64,000 nt of DNA from Thalassospira marina. Its GTDB lineage: Bacteria > Pseudomonadota > Alphaproteobacteria > Rhodospirillales > Thalassospiraceae. Below, one piece after another: positions 1-8,725 of this stretch. The notes under the pieces were generated by a model. That model saw only the letters and a program-made list of their open reading frames with translations, was not told the DNA's origin and searched no databases. Position 1 is the stretch's first letter. Each line of letters opens with the position of its first letter. The stretch covers positions 3,388,001 through 3,452,000 of the forward strand of contig NZ_CP024199.1 in assembly GCF_002844375.1 (NCBI RefSeq), written 5' to 3'. A program made the translations under genes and the position numbers.

Positions 1-52
1 ACCGGGCATTACCTGCCCGGTCCCGATTTCAAGCCAGTTCCAAGCCGATGGC

Positions 53-580
53 TTAGAGGGTGGCTTCACCCTTGTTCCAGTTGCACGGGCAGAGTTCGTC
101 GGTCTGCAGTGCATCAAGAATACGAAGGGTTTCCTGCGGGTTACGACCAACAGAAAGATCGTTCACCTGAACGTGGCGGATGATGCCTTCCGGATCGACG
201 ATGAAAGTCGCGCGCAGAGCAACGCCTTCACCCTTTGCGATCACGCCCAGAGCATTTGCCAGTTCTTTCTTTTCGTCAGCCAGCCAAACGAAGGGGCTGT
301 CGCCCAGATCTTCGTGGTGGGTACGCCATGCAGCGTGGACGAAATCGGTGTCGGTCGAGCAGCCGAGCAGAACAGCGTCACGGTCTTCGAAGTCACCGTT
401 CAGTTCGCCATAACCAACGATTTCGGTCGGGCAGACAAAGGTGAAGTCCTTCGGCCAGAAGAACAGGATCTTCCATTTACCGGCATAGGATTTGTCGGTA
501 ACCGGGGCAAAGCTGTCTGCGGTTTTGCCCGAAACACCGGTAAGATTGAATTCTGGGAGGGTATCTCCAACGGTGAGCAT
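53..580 (-). CDS. ahpC: Peroxiredoxin AhpC, mycobacterial-like three-cysteine type
   Basis: A 175-residue thiol peroxidase that reduces hydrogen peroxide and organic peroxides in the cytoplasm. The peroxidatic cysteine is C50 in FVCPTE. The C-terminus carries DELCPCNW with C164 and C166, the arrangement seen in mycobacterial AhpC, where electrons come from AhpD rather than from AhpF. The start follows a GGAG-like ribosome site. It is divergent from oxyR, the peroxide regulator, so OxyR control is very likely. The stop lies 52 bases from the window edge, so a partner gene such as ahpD could lie just outside; that is a guess. Family assignment is certain, the reductase partner is inferred. Confidence 0.95.
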   Translation of the reverse strand: MLTVGDTLPEFNLTGVSGKTADSFAPVTDKSYAGKWKILFFWPKDFTFVCPTEIVGYGELNGDFEDRDAVLLGCSTDTDFVHAAWRTHHEDLGDSPFVWLADEKKELANALGVIAKGEGVALRATFIVDPEGIIRHVQVNDLSVGRNPQETLRILDALQTDELCPCNWNKGEATL

Positions 581-745
581 TGCTGTACTCCTAACGCTTG
601 ATGTTTATAATCCCTTAAGGCCCCCGATGGGCCCTCTTAAATTTAGTGTGCATGTGCAAAAAGCAACATCGCTGGTGGCGATTTGTAGTTAATTGCTTTA
701 CCTATGACCAATAAAATAAATCTGGTTTTTCGATAGGAAAAATTT
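581..745. promoter_or_regulatory. Divergent ahpC/oxyR promoter region with CTAT/ATAG half sites
   Basis: The 165-bp gap between the two start codons must hold both promoters. CCTAT at 701-705 and ATAGG at 733-737 form an inverted pair resembling the CTAT/ATAG half sites of OxyR operators. On the ahpC strand TTGCTT followed after 16 bp by TAAATT is a weak promoter candidate. The site is inferred from motif resemblance and from oxyR lying next to it. Confidence 0.4.
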
Positions 746-1669
746 ATGGCGGCCCAACCCAGCATCAAACAGTTAAAATACCTGGTCGCGCTGGCGGAAA
801 CCGGCCATTTTGGCCGCGCTGCCGAGGCATGTTTCATCACCCAACCCAGCCTTTCTGCCGCGATCAGCGAGCTTGAAAACCTGCTGGGCGCGCAACTTGT
901 GGAACGTAACAAACGCCAGGTGCTGATCACGGCACTGGGACAGGAAGTTGTTTCGCGGGCGCGGCATATTTTGCGTGAAGTGGATGAACTGGCCATTGTT
1001 GCCCATGCTGCCAACCAGCCGCTGGTCGGGCCGATCAATATCGGTGTGATCCCCACCATCGGCCCCTATCTGCTGCCCGATGTAATGGCGCGCCTGCGCA
1101 GCGGTTTCCCCAAAATGCAGCCCTTCCTGCGCGAAGACCAGACAGCCAAGCTCGTTGACCTGCTGCTTGCCGGCAAGCTTGACCTGGCCCTGATCGCCCT
1201 GCCGATCGAAGAAAACGGCCTTGAAGAAATGGACCTGTTTGAAGACCGGTTCGTTTTCGCCTGCAGCCCGGATAACCCGCTGACGGCCAAAAAACACATC
1301 AATATCGACGATATCAAAGACGAAAAACTGCTGCTTCTTGAAGACGGGCACTGCCTGCGTGACCAGGCACTGGAAATTTGCCAGCGCGCCGGATGGAGCA
1401 AATCTGCCGATTTTCAGGCCAATAGCCTTTCTACCCTGGTGCAAATGGTTGTTGCCGGTATCGGATCAACGCTGCTGCCCGAAATGGCGCTTGAGGTCGA
1501 AGCCCGCAGGCGGGACTCTATTGCCATTCTGCCCTTTGAAAACCCGGTTCCGGTACGGCGGATTGGCCTGGTCTGGCGCCGCAGTTCGGCCCGCAAGGCA
1601 GAATACCGCAAGCTTGGCGCCTATTTGCGCGGCGCACTAAACCCATGCAAGGCCGCCGACGTCGCCTGA
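746..1669 (+). CDS. oxyR: Hydrogen peroxide-inducible LysR-type activator OxyR
   Basis: A 307-residue LysR-type regulator. The winged helix-turn-helix spans roughly residues 6-65 and the substrate/redox domain about 95-295. The stretch LLLLEDGHCLRDQALEIC matches the redox loop of E. coli OxyR, placing the two disulfide cysteines at C203 and C212. In the oxidised state OxyR activates peroxide-defence genes. The divergent ahpC is the obvious target. The redox cysteine motif separates it from ordinary LysR proteins, so the name is well supported. Confidence 0.93.
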   Translation: MAAQPSIKQLKYLVALAETGHFGRAAEACFITQPSLSAAISELENLLGAQLVERNKRQVLITALGQEVVSRARHILREVDELAIVAHAANQPLVGPINIGVIPTIGPYLLPDVMARLRSGFPKMQPFLREDQTAKLVDLLLAGKLDLALIALPIEENGLEEMDLFEDRFVFACSPDNPLTAKKHINIDDIKDEKLLLLEDGHCLRDQALEICQRAGWSKSADFQANSLSTLVQMVVAGIGSTLLPEMALEVEARRRDSIAILPFENPVPVRRIGLVWRRSSARKAEYRKLGAYLRGALNPCKAADVA

Positions 1670-1796
1670 AACAATGGGGAACGCGGTATCACCTGCTCGG
1701 CCGTGCGTAAAGTGCGGCATGCTACAGGCATTTCACCGCGCGCACCCTATATAGATTTTATCATGGTAACAGGACCCATTACGGAAACAGACGCCC

Positions 1797-2942
1797 ATGC
1801 TGCCAATCAAGGATAACAATCCCACCACCCTGACACCCTGGGTCACTTGGGGCCTGATTGCAGTTAATATCGTTGTTTTCGTCATGACGCTGACTTTGGG
1901 TCAGCGCGGGATTATCCGCGCCAATATTGAATTTGGCGCCATCCCTGCCGTGCTGTTTGGCCATGTCGAACTGCCGCCCGAATTTGCCGCCTTCCCGCCC
2001 GGCTTTGAATTTTTGACCATCTTTACCGCCATGTTCATGCATGGCGGCTGGATGCATGTGGGCGGCAACATGCTTTACCTTTGGGTGTTCGGCAACAATG
2101 TCGAAGACGCCATGGGGCACTGGCGCTTTTTGTTTTTCTATCTGCTTTGTGGTGTTGCCGCCGCACTGGGCCATGCCCTGGCCGATACCACATCGCAAAT
2201 CCCCATGATTGGTGCATCTGGCGCACTGGCAGGGGTGCTTGGTGCCTATTTCCTGTTATTTCCCAAGGCACGGGTGCTGGTGTGGTTTTTCTGGGTGCTT
2301 ATTTTCTATGTCCCGGCGGTTGTTGTGCTGGGTTTCTGGATTGGCATGCAGGTCATCAATCTTTCAACCGGGGTCAATGACGGGGTGGCATGGGCCGCCC
2401 ACGTTGCCGGGTTTGCCGCCGGGCTGATATTGATCCCACTATTCAAATACCGCCATATCCCGCTGTGGCAGGGCGGGCCGAAACAGCAACCGGTTTTTGG
2501 CGTATATCGCCCCGGTCGCCATCGTGCTGGTGCCAATAGCAACGGCAATGGCCCCGAATTTCGCTTTGACACTCCACCCTGGGCGGCAGCCTATGAACGA
2601 GAAAAAGCCGAAAGGCGCAATGCCCGGCGTGGCTTTGGCAAAGGCCCCCATACCACCAATCGCGGCGACAATGGCTACACTAGCGGAAATCAGGAACCCT
2701 GGACCTGGCAGCCCGGCAATGTGATTTACGGCGAAGATCAAAGCGGTGGTAACGGCCATTCCAACGCCAGCAGCACCAACCCGCAATCACGCCCGCGTCA
2801 TCCGCGCCCGTGGGGTGCAGCCCCGCATATTGATGCCGACAAACACGATGCCAGCAGCCCCCCGCAGGCTGCTACACCCAAACGTCACGGCATCGGTGTT
2901 CCTGGTGTTTCGCGGCCGACGAACCGGCGCGATAATGATTAA
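1797..2942 (+). CDS. Rhomboid family intramembrane serine protease with hydrophilic C-terminal tail
   Basis: A 381-residue membrane protein. The rhomboid core covers about residues 14-217, with around six hydrophobic segments. The oxyanion asparagine is in HVGGN (N91), the nucleophile is S141 in GASGA, and the catalytic histidine is H202 in WAAHVAGF. Rhomboids cut substrates within the membrane. After residue 220 there are about 160 residues rich in Asn, Gly, Pro, Arg and His without membrane segments, probably disordered and cytoplasmic or periplasmic. Substrate unknown. It stands alone between oxyR and adh, with no nearby partner. Confidence 0.9.
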   Translation: MLPIKDNNPTTLTPWVTWGLIAVNIVVFVMTLTLGQRGIIRANIEFGAIPAVLFGHVELPPEFAAFPPGFEFLTIFTAMFMHGGWMHVGGNMLYLWVFGNNVEDAMGHWRFLFFYLLCGVAAALGHALADTTSQIPMIGASGALAGVLGAYFLLFPKARVLVWFFWVLIFYVPAVVVLGFWIGMQVINLSTGVNDGVAWAAHVAGFAAGLILIPLFKYRHIPLWQGGPKQQPVFGVYRPGRHRAGANSNGNGPEFRFDTPPWAAAYEREKAERRNARRGFGKGPHTTNRGDNGYTSGNQEPWTWQPGNVIYGEDQSGGNGHSNASSTNPQSRPRHPRPWGAAPHIDADKHDASSPPQAATPKRHGIGVPGVSRPTNRRDND

Positions 2943-3176
2943 TGCCAAGGGTGTTGTTATGGGCACGACCCTGTAATCACGCCGCCACTATGCTATGGCA
3001 ACTGGCTTGAATTTGGCAGTGCTCGGTTGGCCGGTGTTACACTGTTAACAGGGCAACGAAAAAGTTACTGCTGCGTGGTTTCGGCACCGGGCAAAGCACG
3101 TTAGGATATTGATATTCCACTTTTTGCACGGCAAAATTTGTGCAACCCTGCCACGTCCTTTCACCGGAGACACCCG

Positions 3177-4217
3177 ATGCTTGCAGCCTATTTTGAGGAA
3201 TTTCAGGGCCCTATCGAAGTCCAGAAATTGCCAGCCCCCGAACCGGCTGACGATGGTGTGGTGATCGAGGTTGGCGCGACCGGCCTGTGCCGCAGCGACT
3301 GGCACGGCTGGATGGGCCATGATTCCGATGTGCATCTTCCCCATGTGCCGGGCCACGAATTTGCTGGCAGCATTGTTGCCATTGGCAAAAACGTTAAACG
3401 GTTTCGCGTTGGTGACCGGGTCACCGTGCCGTTTGTTTCGGGATGCGGGCATTGTTCGCAATGTCGCAGCGGCAACCAGCAGGTTTGCGACCGGCAGTTT
3501 CAGCCGGGCTTTACCGCATGGGGCAGTTTTGCCCAGTATGTTGCAATCGATTATGCCGATGGCAACCTTGTCGCCCTGCCCGAAGAACTGGATTACGTCA
3601 CCGCTGCCAGCCTGGGCTGCCGCTTTGCCACCAGCTTTCGCGGTGTGATCGATCAGGGCCAGGTGCGGGCGGGCCAATGGGTTGCGGTGCATGGCTGTGG
3701 CGGTGTGGGCCTTTCGGCGATCATGATTGCCGCAGCAGCGGGCGCAAACGTTATTGCCATTGATATCGACGACGAAAAACTGGCATTCGCCAAAACCATT
3801 GGCGCCAATGCCATGCTAAACGCCAAATCAGTTGGCGATGTTGCCAGCGCCATTCGCGACCTTTCGGGGGGCGGGGCGCATGTTTCGGTTGATGGGCTGG
3901 GCAGTGCGATAACCTGCTTTAATTCCGTATCCTGCCTGCGCAAACGCGGCAAACATATCCAGATCGGTCTTATGACCGGCGACCACGCGCACGCCAAAAT
4001 CCCGATGGACAAAGTTGTCGCCCTCGAACTGGAAGTGCTGGGCAGCCACGGCATGCAGACCTTCCGTTACGATGCCATGCTCGACATGATCGCAACGGGC
4101 AAAATCGCCCCGCAAAAGCTGATTGGCGATCGCATCACCCTGGCCGAAGGGGCAACCGCCCTGATGAATATGGACAGCTTTGTTGGCACCGGCGTTACCG
4201 TGATTGACCGTTTCTAA
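3177..4217 (+). CDS. Zinc-dependent alcohol dehydrogenase family protein
   Basis: A 346-residue medium-chain dehydrogenase. Catalytic zinc ligands are C38 and the GHE pair H60/E61. The structural zinc cysteines C90, C93, C96 and C104 are all present, and GCGGVG (173-178) begins the NAD(P)-binding Rossmann fold. The open frame extends 39 bases further upstream, but the ATG at 3177 follows a GGAGA ribosome site and gives the usual N-terminus. The likely reaction is oxidation of an alcohol to an aldehyde or ketone; substrate is not evident. A strong hairpin follows the stop. Confidence 0.88.
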   Translation: MLAAYFEEFQGPIEVQKLPAPEPADDGVVIEVGATGLCRSDWHGWMGHDSDVHLPHVPGHEFAGSIVAIGKNVKRFRVGDRVTVPFVSGCGHCSQCRSGNQQVCDRQFQPGFTAWGSFAQYVAIDYADGNLVALPEELDYVTAASLGCRFATSFRGVIDQGQVRAGQWVAVHGCGGVGLSAIMIAAAAGANVIAIDIDDEKLAFAKTIGANAMLNAKSVGDVASAIRDLSGGGAHVSVDGLGSAITCFNSVSCLRKRGKHIQIGLMTGDHAHAKIPMDKVVALELEVLGSHGMQTFRYDAMLDMIATGKIAPQKLIGDRITLAEGATALMNMDSFVGTGVTVIDRF

Positions 4218-4237
4218 AACGCTTTAACGCGCACATG

Positions 4238-4277
4238 AAAATGCCGGATACCGCAAACCGCGATATCCGGCATTTTT
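4238..4277. terminator. Bidirectional terminator between adh and ialB-like gene
   Basis: Thirteen-base perfect arms, AAAATGCCGGATA and TATCCGGCATTTT, enclose a short loop, with T runs on both sides. It lies between two convergent genes. Confidence 0.85.
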
Positions 4278-4333
4278 AATTATCCCCGGCACCGTCCCAA
4301 GCAAATGGGATGGAACGCGCCTTCGCCAGTGAT

Positions 4334-4882
4334 TTAGCTGGCTTTGATCGAGTTAAGCGCAGCGGTAAAGCCCGTCAGCGATGCCTTGATCACCTGGGTC
4401 TGGTCATTGCCCCATGCACGGAAGCCAACAAACAGGGTCGCCCCGGCCTTCATTGCCTTGGTCAGGTCATCGGTCATGACCATGGCGGCATCACAGCCCG
4501 CATTGGTGCATTTACCGTAAATCACCTTGATTTCCTGGCCGTCATCAACCTTGATCACGATGCCAGGGCGCAGATCAACACCCAGCGGCAACTGCATGTT
4601 CAGGACAGTGAATTCTTCTTTGGTTTTCGGGTTGGTGGCCTTTTGCACCGTTACGGCCAGGATACGGCCCACGGTTTCTTTTTTGCCATCCACATCCTTT
4701 TGCAGGAAAACCTGTTGGCCAATCTGGCAACGATCAGGATTCTTGTCGTCGCATTCTTTTTTCCAAAGCGGGTCTTTGCCTGCATCCTGTGCCATCGCCG
4801 GGCCTGATGCAGCCGAAATGGCCATAAACGCACCAACAGCGGCAAACACACAACGTACCAGCGTCGCCTTGCCAAACAGCAT
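4334..4882 (-). CDS. Invasion-associated locus B (IalB) family secreted protein
   Basis: About 182 residues starting with a signal peptide (hydrophobic core VFAAVGAFMAISAA, cleavage near AMAQDA). The mature part carries the IalB pattern: a W-K-K-E-C start, paired cysteines (ECDDKNPDRC and KCTNAGC) likely to form disulfides, and a central region on methionine-rich beta strands. The frame could begin 30 bases earlier, but ATG at 4882 follows GGGAG at good spacing. IalB proteins are periplasmic or surface proteins widespread in alphaproteobacteria; the name comes from Bartonella and says nothing about virulence here. Exact function unknown. Confidence 0.85.
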   Translation of the reverse strand: MLFGKATLVRCVFAAVGAFMAISAASGPAMAQDAGKDPLWKKECDDKNPDRCQIGQQVFLQKDVDGKKETVGRILAVTVQKATNPKTKEEFTVLNMQLPLGVDLRPGIVIKVDDGQEIKVIYGKCTNAGCDAAMVMTDDLTKAMKAGATLFVGFRAWGNDQTQVIKASLTGFTAALNSIKAS

Positions 4883-4973
4883 TCCTATTCTCCCGTTAAC
4901 ATGAATTGGCACATCTGATTGGGGGAAAACCTTCCCCTTTGTGCCTTAAAGACTTGTCCATTGGTCTAACCAA

Positions 4974-5714
4974 CTAACGGTCCTGTGTCGAGAAACTTGA
5001 TACGGCACCTGTCGGTAACAGGACCTTGCCGGCAAAGGCGGCAAACCATTCGCCAAAGGCCGCATCATGTTTGCGCCGGCCGGCACGTTGCTGGTCAGGG
5101 TTCTGGGCATTCGGACGGTCGGTTTTATCGGCCGCACGTTCCAGCCAGCTTTCATGGATGTCATCGTCCACTTCGGGATGAAACTGAATCCCCCAGATAC
5201 GACGATCAACATGATAGGCCTGATTGGGAAAAACATCGCCCGTCATCAGTAATTCACCACCGGCAGGAACCTCGAAACCTTCGCTGTGCCAGTGATAGAC
5301 CATCATATTGGCGGGAAAAAGGTCACGTCCGGCATCGGTCGCATAAGCCGGATAATAGCCGATTTCGGTTTGCGCCCCGTCATGCGGGCGAACAACCGCG
5401 CCCAAATTCCGCGCCATCATCTGCGCGCCCAGGCAAATACCCAGATACCACACATTGGCATCCACAACGCGCGGCAACCATTCCATGATACGGGCAACAT
5501 TGGGTTCATGGTCGTCATTGGCACTCATCGGGCCGCCAAAAACGATCACGCCCTGATAGGGCGACAGGTCAGATGGCAGGTCTTCGCCTTCACCGGGGCG
5601 GCGAATGTCAAATTCATATCCCAGGTCGGCCAGAACCCGGCCAACCCGGCCCGGTCGACCGTGGGCGGAATTAAAAACCAGAAGAACCTTCGCCAAACCC
5701 GAAATACAATTCAC
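4974..5714 (-). CDS. Class I glutamine amidotransferase (GMP synthase-like)
   Basis: A stand-alone class I glutaminase domain. Counting from the GTG at 5714, the nucleophile C94 sits in GICLGAQ and the triad is completed by H179 and E181 in FHPEVD. The frame runs up to 5804, but the first 30 residues look non-homologous, and the GTG follows AGGGA at seven bases, so it is preferred. Such proteins hydrolyse glutamine for transfer of ammonia, or act as gamma-glutamyl hydrolases. No synthetase partner is adjacent. The C-terminal 40 residues are charged and variable. Confidence 0.85.
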   Translation of the reverse strand: MNCISGLAKVLLVFNSAHGRPGRVGRVLADLGYEFDIRRPGEGEDLPSDLSPYQGVIVFGGPMSANDDHEPNVARIMEWLPRVVDANVWYLGICLGAQMMARNLGAVVRPHDGAQTEIGYYPAYATDAGRDLFPANMMVYHWHSEGFEVPAGGELLMTGDVFPNQAYHVDRRIWGIQFHPEVDDDIHESWLERAADKTDRPNAQNPDQQRAGRRKHDAAFGEWFAAFAGKVLLPTGAVSSFSTQDR

Positions 5715-5950
5715 TGCCGCATCCCTGTATTCATCCTGCAAACCCGCCCAAACCGCCCTGCCCGGCAACAAACTCCGAACAATCCCTATGTGGCCAGCAG
5801 GCACGGGCTTCGGGGGAAATTATTCAGGACAGGCCGGTTTGATCAATTTGCATCATTCCAGTTACCGCAAGGGTGACGGTTGCAATGCACAAAGGCAAGG
5901 TTCTTGTCATAAAAAATCGCTATTTTGCGCCATTTTTCAGCCGGAAAATG

Positions 5951-5983
5951 AAAAAGGGCCGTCATGCACAAACATGACGGCCC
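5951..5983 (-). terminator. Rho-independent terminator of the ychF operon
   Basis: Perfect 11-bp arms GGGCCGTCATG and CATGACGGCCC around a six-base loop, followed on the minus strand by a TTTTT run. It lies 25 bases past the ychF stop. Confidence 0.9.
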
Positions 5984-6008
5984 CCAAATACCGGATCACG
6001 CAACGTGA

Positions 6009-7112
6009 TCAGACATTGAATTTGAAGTGGAAGATATCGCCATCCTTGACGATATAGCTTTTGCCTTCCTGGCGCAGTTTGCCTGCTTCGCGTGCGCCAG
6101 CTTCGCCATTGCAGGCGATGAAATCATCATAGGCCATGGTTTCAGCCTTGATGAAGCCACGTTCAAAATCGGTGTGGATCACACCGGCCGCATTGGGTGC
6201 GGTTGCACCGTCAAACACGGTCCAGGCGCGGGCTTCTTTCGGACCAACGGTAAAGAACGTCAGAAGGTTCAGAAGCTTGTAACCTTCGCGAATAACACGG
6301 GCGAGGCCGGTTTCTTCAAGGCCAAGGCTTTCAAGGAATTCTTCTTTTTCTTCGGCACTTTCAAGCAAGGCGACTTCGGATTCAATTGCCGCCGAAACCA
6401 CAACCGAACGTGCGCCCTGTGCCGCAGCCATTTCCGCAACCTTTGCCGAAAGTTCGTTGCCTTCGGCAGCACTTTCTTCATCAACGTTGCAGGCATACAG
6501 AACCGGCTTGCTGGTCAGAAGCTGCAACATACGGAATGCCTTGGCTTCGTCTTCGTTGTTGATTTCAACAACGCGGGCCGGTTTGCCATCACGCAGCACT
6601 TCCAGGGTGCGCTCAACCAGTTCAAGGGTCAGCTTGGCATCCTTGTCGTTGCCTTTTGCACGTTTCTGCAGGCCGGTAACGCGCTTTTCCAGGCTTTCCA
6701 TATCAGCCAGCATCAGTTCGGTTTCGATGGTTTCCGCATCGCGAACCGGGTCGACCGAACCTTCAACATGGGTGATGTCGCCATCTTCAAAGCAGCGCAG
6801 CACATGCACAATGGCATCGGTTTCGCGGATATTGGCTAAAAACTGGTTACCCAGTCCTTCACCCTTGGATGCCCCACGCACCAGACCGGCAATATCGACA
6901 AATTCCAGCTGGGTCGGAATGATCTGGGCCGACTTGGAAATGGCGACAATTTTGTCCAGGCGATCATCGGGAACGCTAACACGGCCGGTATTCGGTTCGA
7001 TCGTGCAGAACGGAAAATTGGCCGCTTCGGCGGCTGCCGTCTGTGTCAGGGCGTTAAACAGGGTCGATTTACCAACATTGGGCAAACCAACGATACCACA
7101 TTTGAATCCCAT
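6009..7112 (-). CDS. ychF: Redox-regulated ATPase YchF (OLA1 family)
   Basis: A 367-residue Obg-family P-loop protein that hydrolyses ATP rather than GTP and binds ribosomes. The P-loop GLPNVGKST is at residues 8-16, followed by a G3-like DIAGLVRGASKGEGLGNQFL region. A helical coiled-coil insert follows around residues 125-200, and the C-terminal TGS domain ends in GDIFHFKFNV. Length is normal. It follows pth and rplY in the same direction, a common arrangement in proteobacteria, and ends at a strong terminator. Confidence 0.96.
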   Translation of the reverse strand: MGFKCGIVGLPNVGKSTLFNALTQTAAAEAANFPFCTIEPNTGRVSVPDDRLDKIVAISKSAQIIPTQLEFVDIAGLVRGASKGEGLGNQFLANIRETDAIVHVLRCFEDGDITHVEGSVDPVRDAETIETELMLADMESLEKRVTGLQKRAKGNDKDAKLTLELVERTLEVLRDGKPARVVEINNEDEAKAFRMLQLLTSKPVLYACNVDEESAAEGNELSAKVAEMAAAQGARSVVVSAAIESEVALLESAEEKEEFLESLGLEETGLARVIREGYKLLNLLTFFTVGPKEARAWTVFDGATAPNAAGVIHTDFERGFIKAETMAYDDFIACNGEAGAREAGKLRQEGKSYIVKDGDIFHFKFNV

Positions 7113-7199
7113 CTTTTCCGGGCTCCGTCACATCTGAATTTCAATATATCACCAGCAATGCCACCATCTGGCAGGGCTGGGCACTAACTTTTGGTGAAC

Positions 7200-7970
7200 C
7201 TATTTCTTCAGGCGAAATGCCTTGGCAAGGGCGGCGGCCATTGATGTCGACGCGTCATCCTTCGGCTCGCTTCCGGCATTCTTTGGTGCTGTCTTATCCT
7301 GTGCCGGCTTTTCACTTACCGGGCTGGCATTGTCCTTGGCGCCATTGGCCTCACCAGCGGCCTTTTGCGGCTTTGCCGGTTTTTCCGCCTTTGGTTTGGG
7401 CGGCGAAACAAGGTTGGCAACCTTGCTCATGAATGCACTTTCATCCCCCTTGATCAGGCGCGGCATTTCCTGCGCGACTCCTTCAAGAAGGGCCATCAGC
7501 CAATTGTTCTGTTCGGATTTGGAAAAATCCCCCAAAACATGGCCATGCACCCGTGCCTTGTCACCAGGATGGCCAATACCCAACCTTACCCGGCGGTATT
7601 CCTTGCCACAATGGGCATCAATCGATCGCAGGCCGTTATGCCCGCCATGCCCGCCTGCCCGTTTGACCCGCAATTTGCCCGGTGGCAAATCCAGCTCGTC
7701 ATGCAGGACGATCACATCTTCGATCGGAATTTTATAAAACCGCAGCACTTCCCCGACCGATTGCCCGGACAGGTTCATAAAGGTTTCCGGCTTCAGCACC
7801 AAAACTTTGCTACCGCCAATGTCGCCTTCGGCCACTTGCCCCTGAAACTTGCGCCGCCAGGGGCCAAAAGAATAGCGGCGGACGATTTCGTCCGCCGCCA
7901 TAAAGCCGATATTGTGACGATTGCCGGCATATCCCGAACCCGGGTTTCCCAGTCCAACCACCAAAAACAT
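7200..7970 (-). CDS. pth: Peptidyl-tRNA hydrolase with Lys/Ala/Pro-rich tail
   Basis: The enzyme frees tRNA from peptidyl-tRNA that dropped off ribosomes. The catalytic histidine H19 is in NRHNIGF; FMNLSG and DELDLPPGK with GGHGGHNGLRS are the other family signatures. The core is about 190 residues, as usual. The remaining ~65 residues are a low-complexity tail rich in Lys, Ala and Pro, ending in AAALAKAFRLKK, absent from E. coli Pth. The gene begins 14 bases after the rplY stop, so it is translated from the same transcript. Confidence 0.95.
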   Translation of the reverse strand: MFLVVGLGNPGSGYAGNRHNIGFMAADEIVRRYSFGPWRRKFQGQVAEGDIGGSKVLVLKPETFMNLSGQSVGEVLRFYKIPIEDVIVLHDELDLPPGKLRVKRAGGHGGHNGLRSIDAHCGKEYRRVRLGIGHPGDKARVHGHVLGDFSKSEQNNWLMALLEGVAQEMPRLIKGDESAFMSKVANLVSPPKPKAEKPAKPQKAAGEANGAKDNASPVSEKPAQDKTAPKNAGSEPKDDASTSMAAALAKAFRLKK

Positions 7971-7984
7971 CGTAAGTCCCCGAT

Positions 7985-8602
7985 TTATTCTTCGGTTGCG
8001 TCTTCGTCATCGCCAGCAGCGTTATCTTCGGATTTCAAAGATGACGGTGCAGCAATGGTAGCAACGGTGAAGTCACGGTCGGTAATGGTCGGCTCGGCAC
8101 CTTTCGGCAGGGTCGTTGCCGAAATGTGGATCGAGTCGCCAACTTCGAAGCCGGCCAGATCGAAGACCAGTTCTTCCGGAATTGCCTTCGGATCGCAGTT
8201 CAGTTCAACATCGTGACGAACGATGTTGAGAACGCCACCGCGTTTCAGGCCCGGAGATTTTTCTTCGTTGATAAAGCGAACCGGAACTTCAACCGTCAGC
8301 TTGTGATCTTTTGCAAAGCGCAGAAGGTCAACGTGGATCGGTTCGTCGGTCACTTTGTCGAACTGAACGTCGCGCGGCAGAACGTCATAGGACGTGCCAG
8401 CAACATCAATGGTCAGAACGTGCGAGAAGAAACCCGGCTTGTGCAGCAGTTTCACGAGCGGACGCGGGTCAATCTGGAACATAACAGGATCCTGTTTTGC
8501 ACCATAGATGACACCAGGGACCATACCGGCACGACGCACGGCACGGGCGGCCCCCTTTCCGGCCCGTTCACGGATTTCCGCAGTAAGATTGGCATTTGCC
8601 AT
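7985..8602 (-). CDS. rplY: 50S ribosomal protein L25/general stress protein Ctc
   Basis: A 205-residue 5S rRNA-binding protein. The N-terminal L25 domain (about 1-95) contains RKGAARAVRRAG-type basic segments near residues 12-28. The C-terminal TL5/CTC beta domain (about 100-190) is followed by an acidic tail ending DDEDATEE. The two-domain Ctc form is typical outside the enterobacteria. It lies between prs and pth, the standard order. Confidence 0.95.
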   Translation of the reverse strand: MANANLTAEIRERAGKGAARAVRRAGMVPGVIYGAKQDPVMFQIDPRPLVKLLHKPGFFSHVLTIDVAGTSYDVLPRDVQFDKVTDEPIHVDLLRFAKDHKLTVEVPVRFINEEKSPGLKRGGVLNIVRHDVELNCDPKAIPEELVFDLAGFEVGDSIHISATTLPKGAEPTITDRDFTVATIAAPSSLKSEDNAAGDDEDATEE

Positions 8603-8725
8603 CGGAAAAGCTCCTTGAACTAAGACAGTATCATTTCCGCAGGTCGGTGTGATTCACCGCTGAAAGCCCACGAAAACAAGCGCGCTGGCCTCCAGGGGTG
8701 CCAGCTCAGCGAGGGCGTTATACCC

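Noticed and set aside
1..20. CCGGGCA/TGCCCGG repeat at the window start
   Set aside because: Could be the ahpC terminator, but the sequence beyond it is missing, so it cannot be judged.
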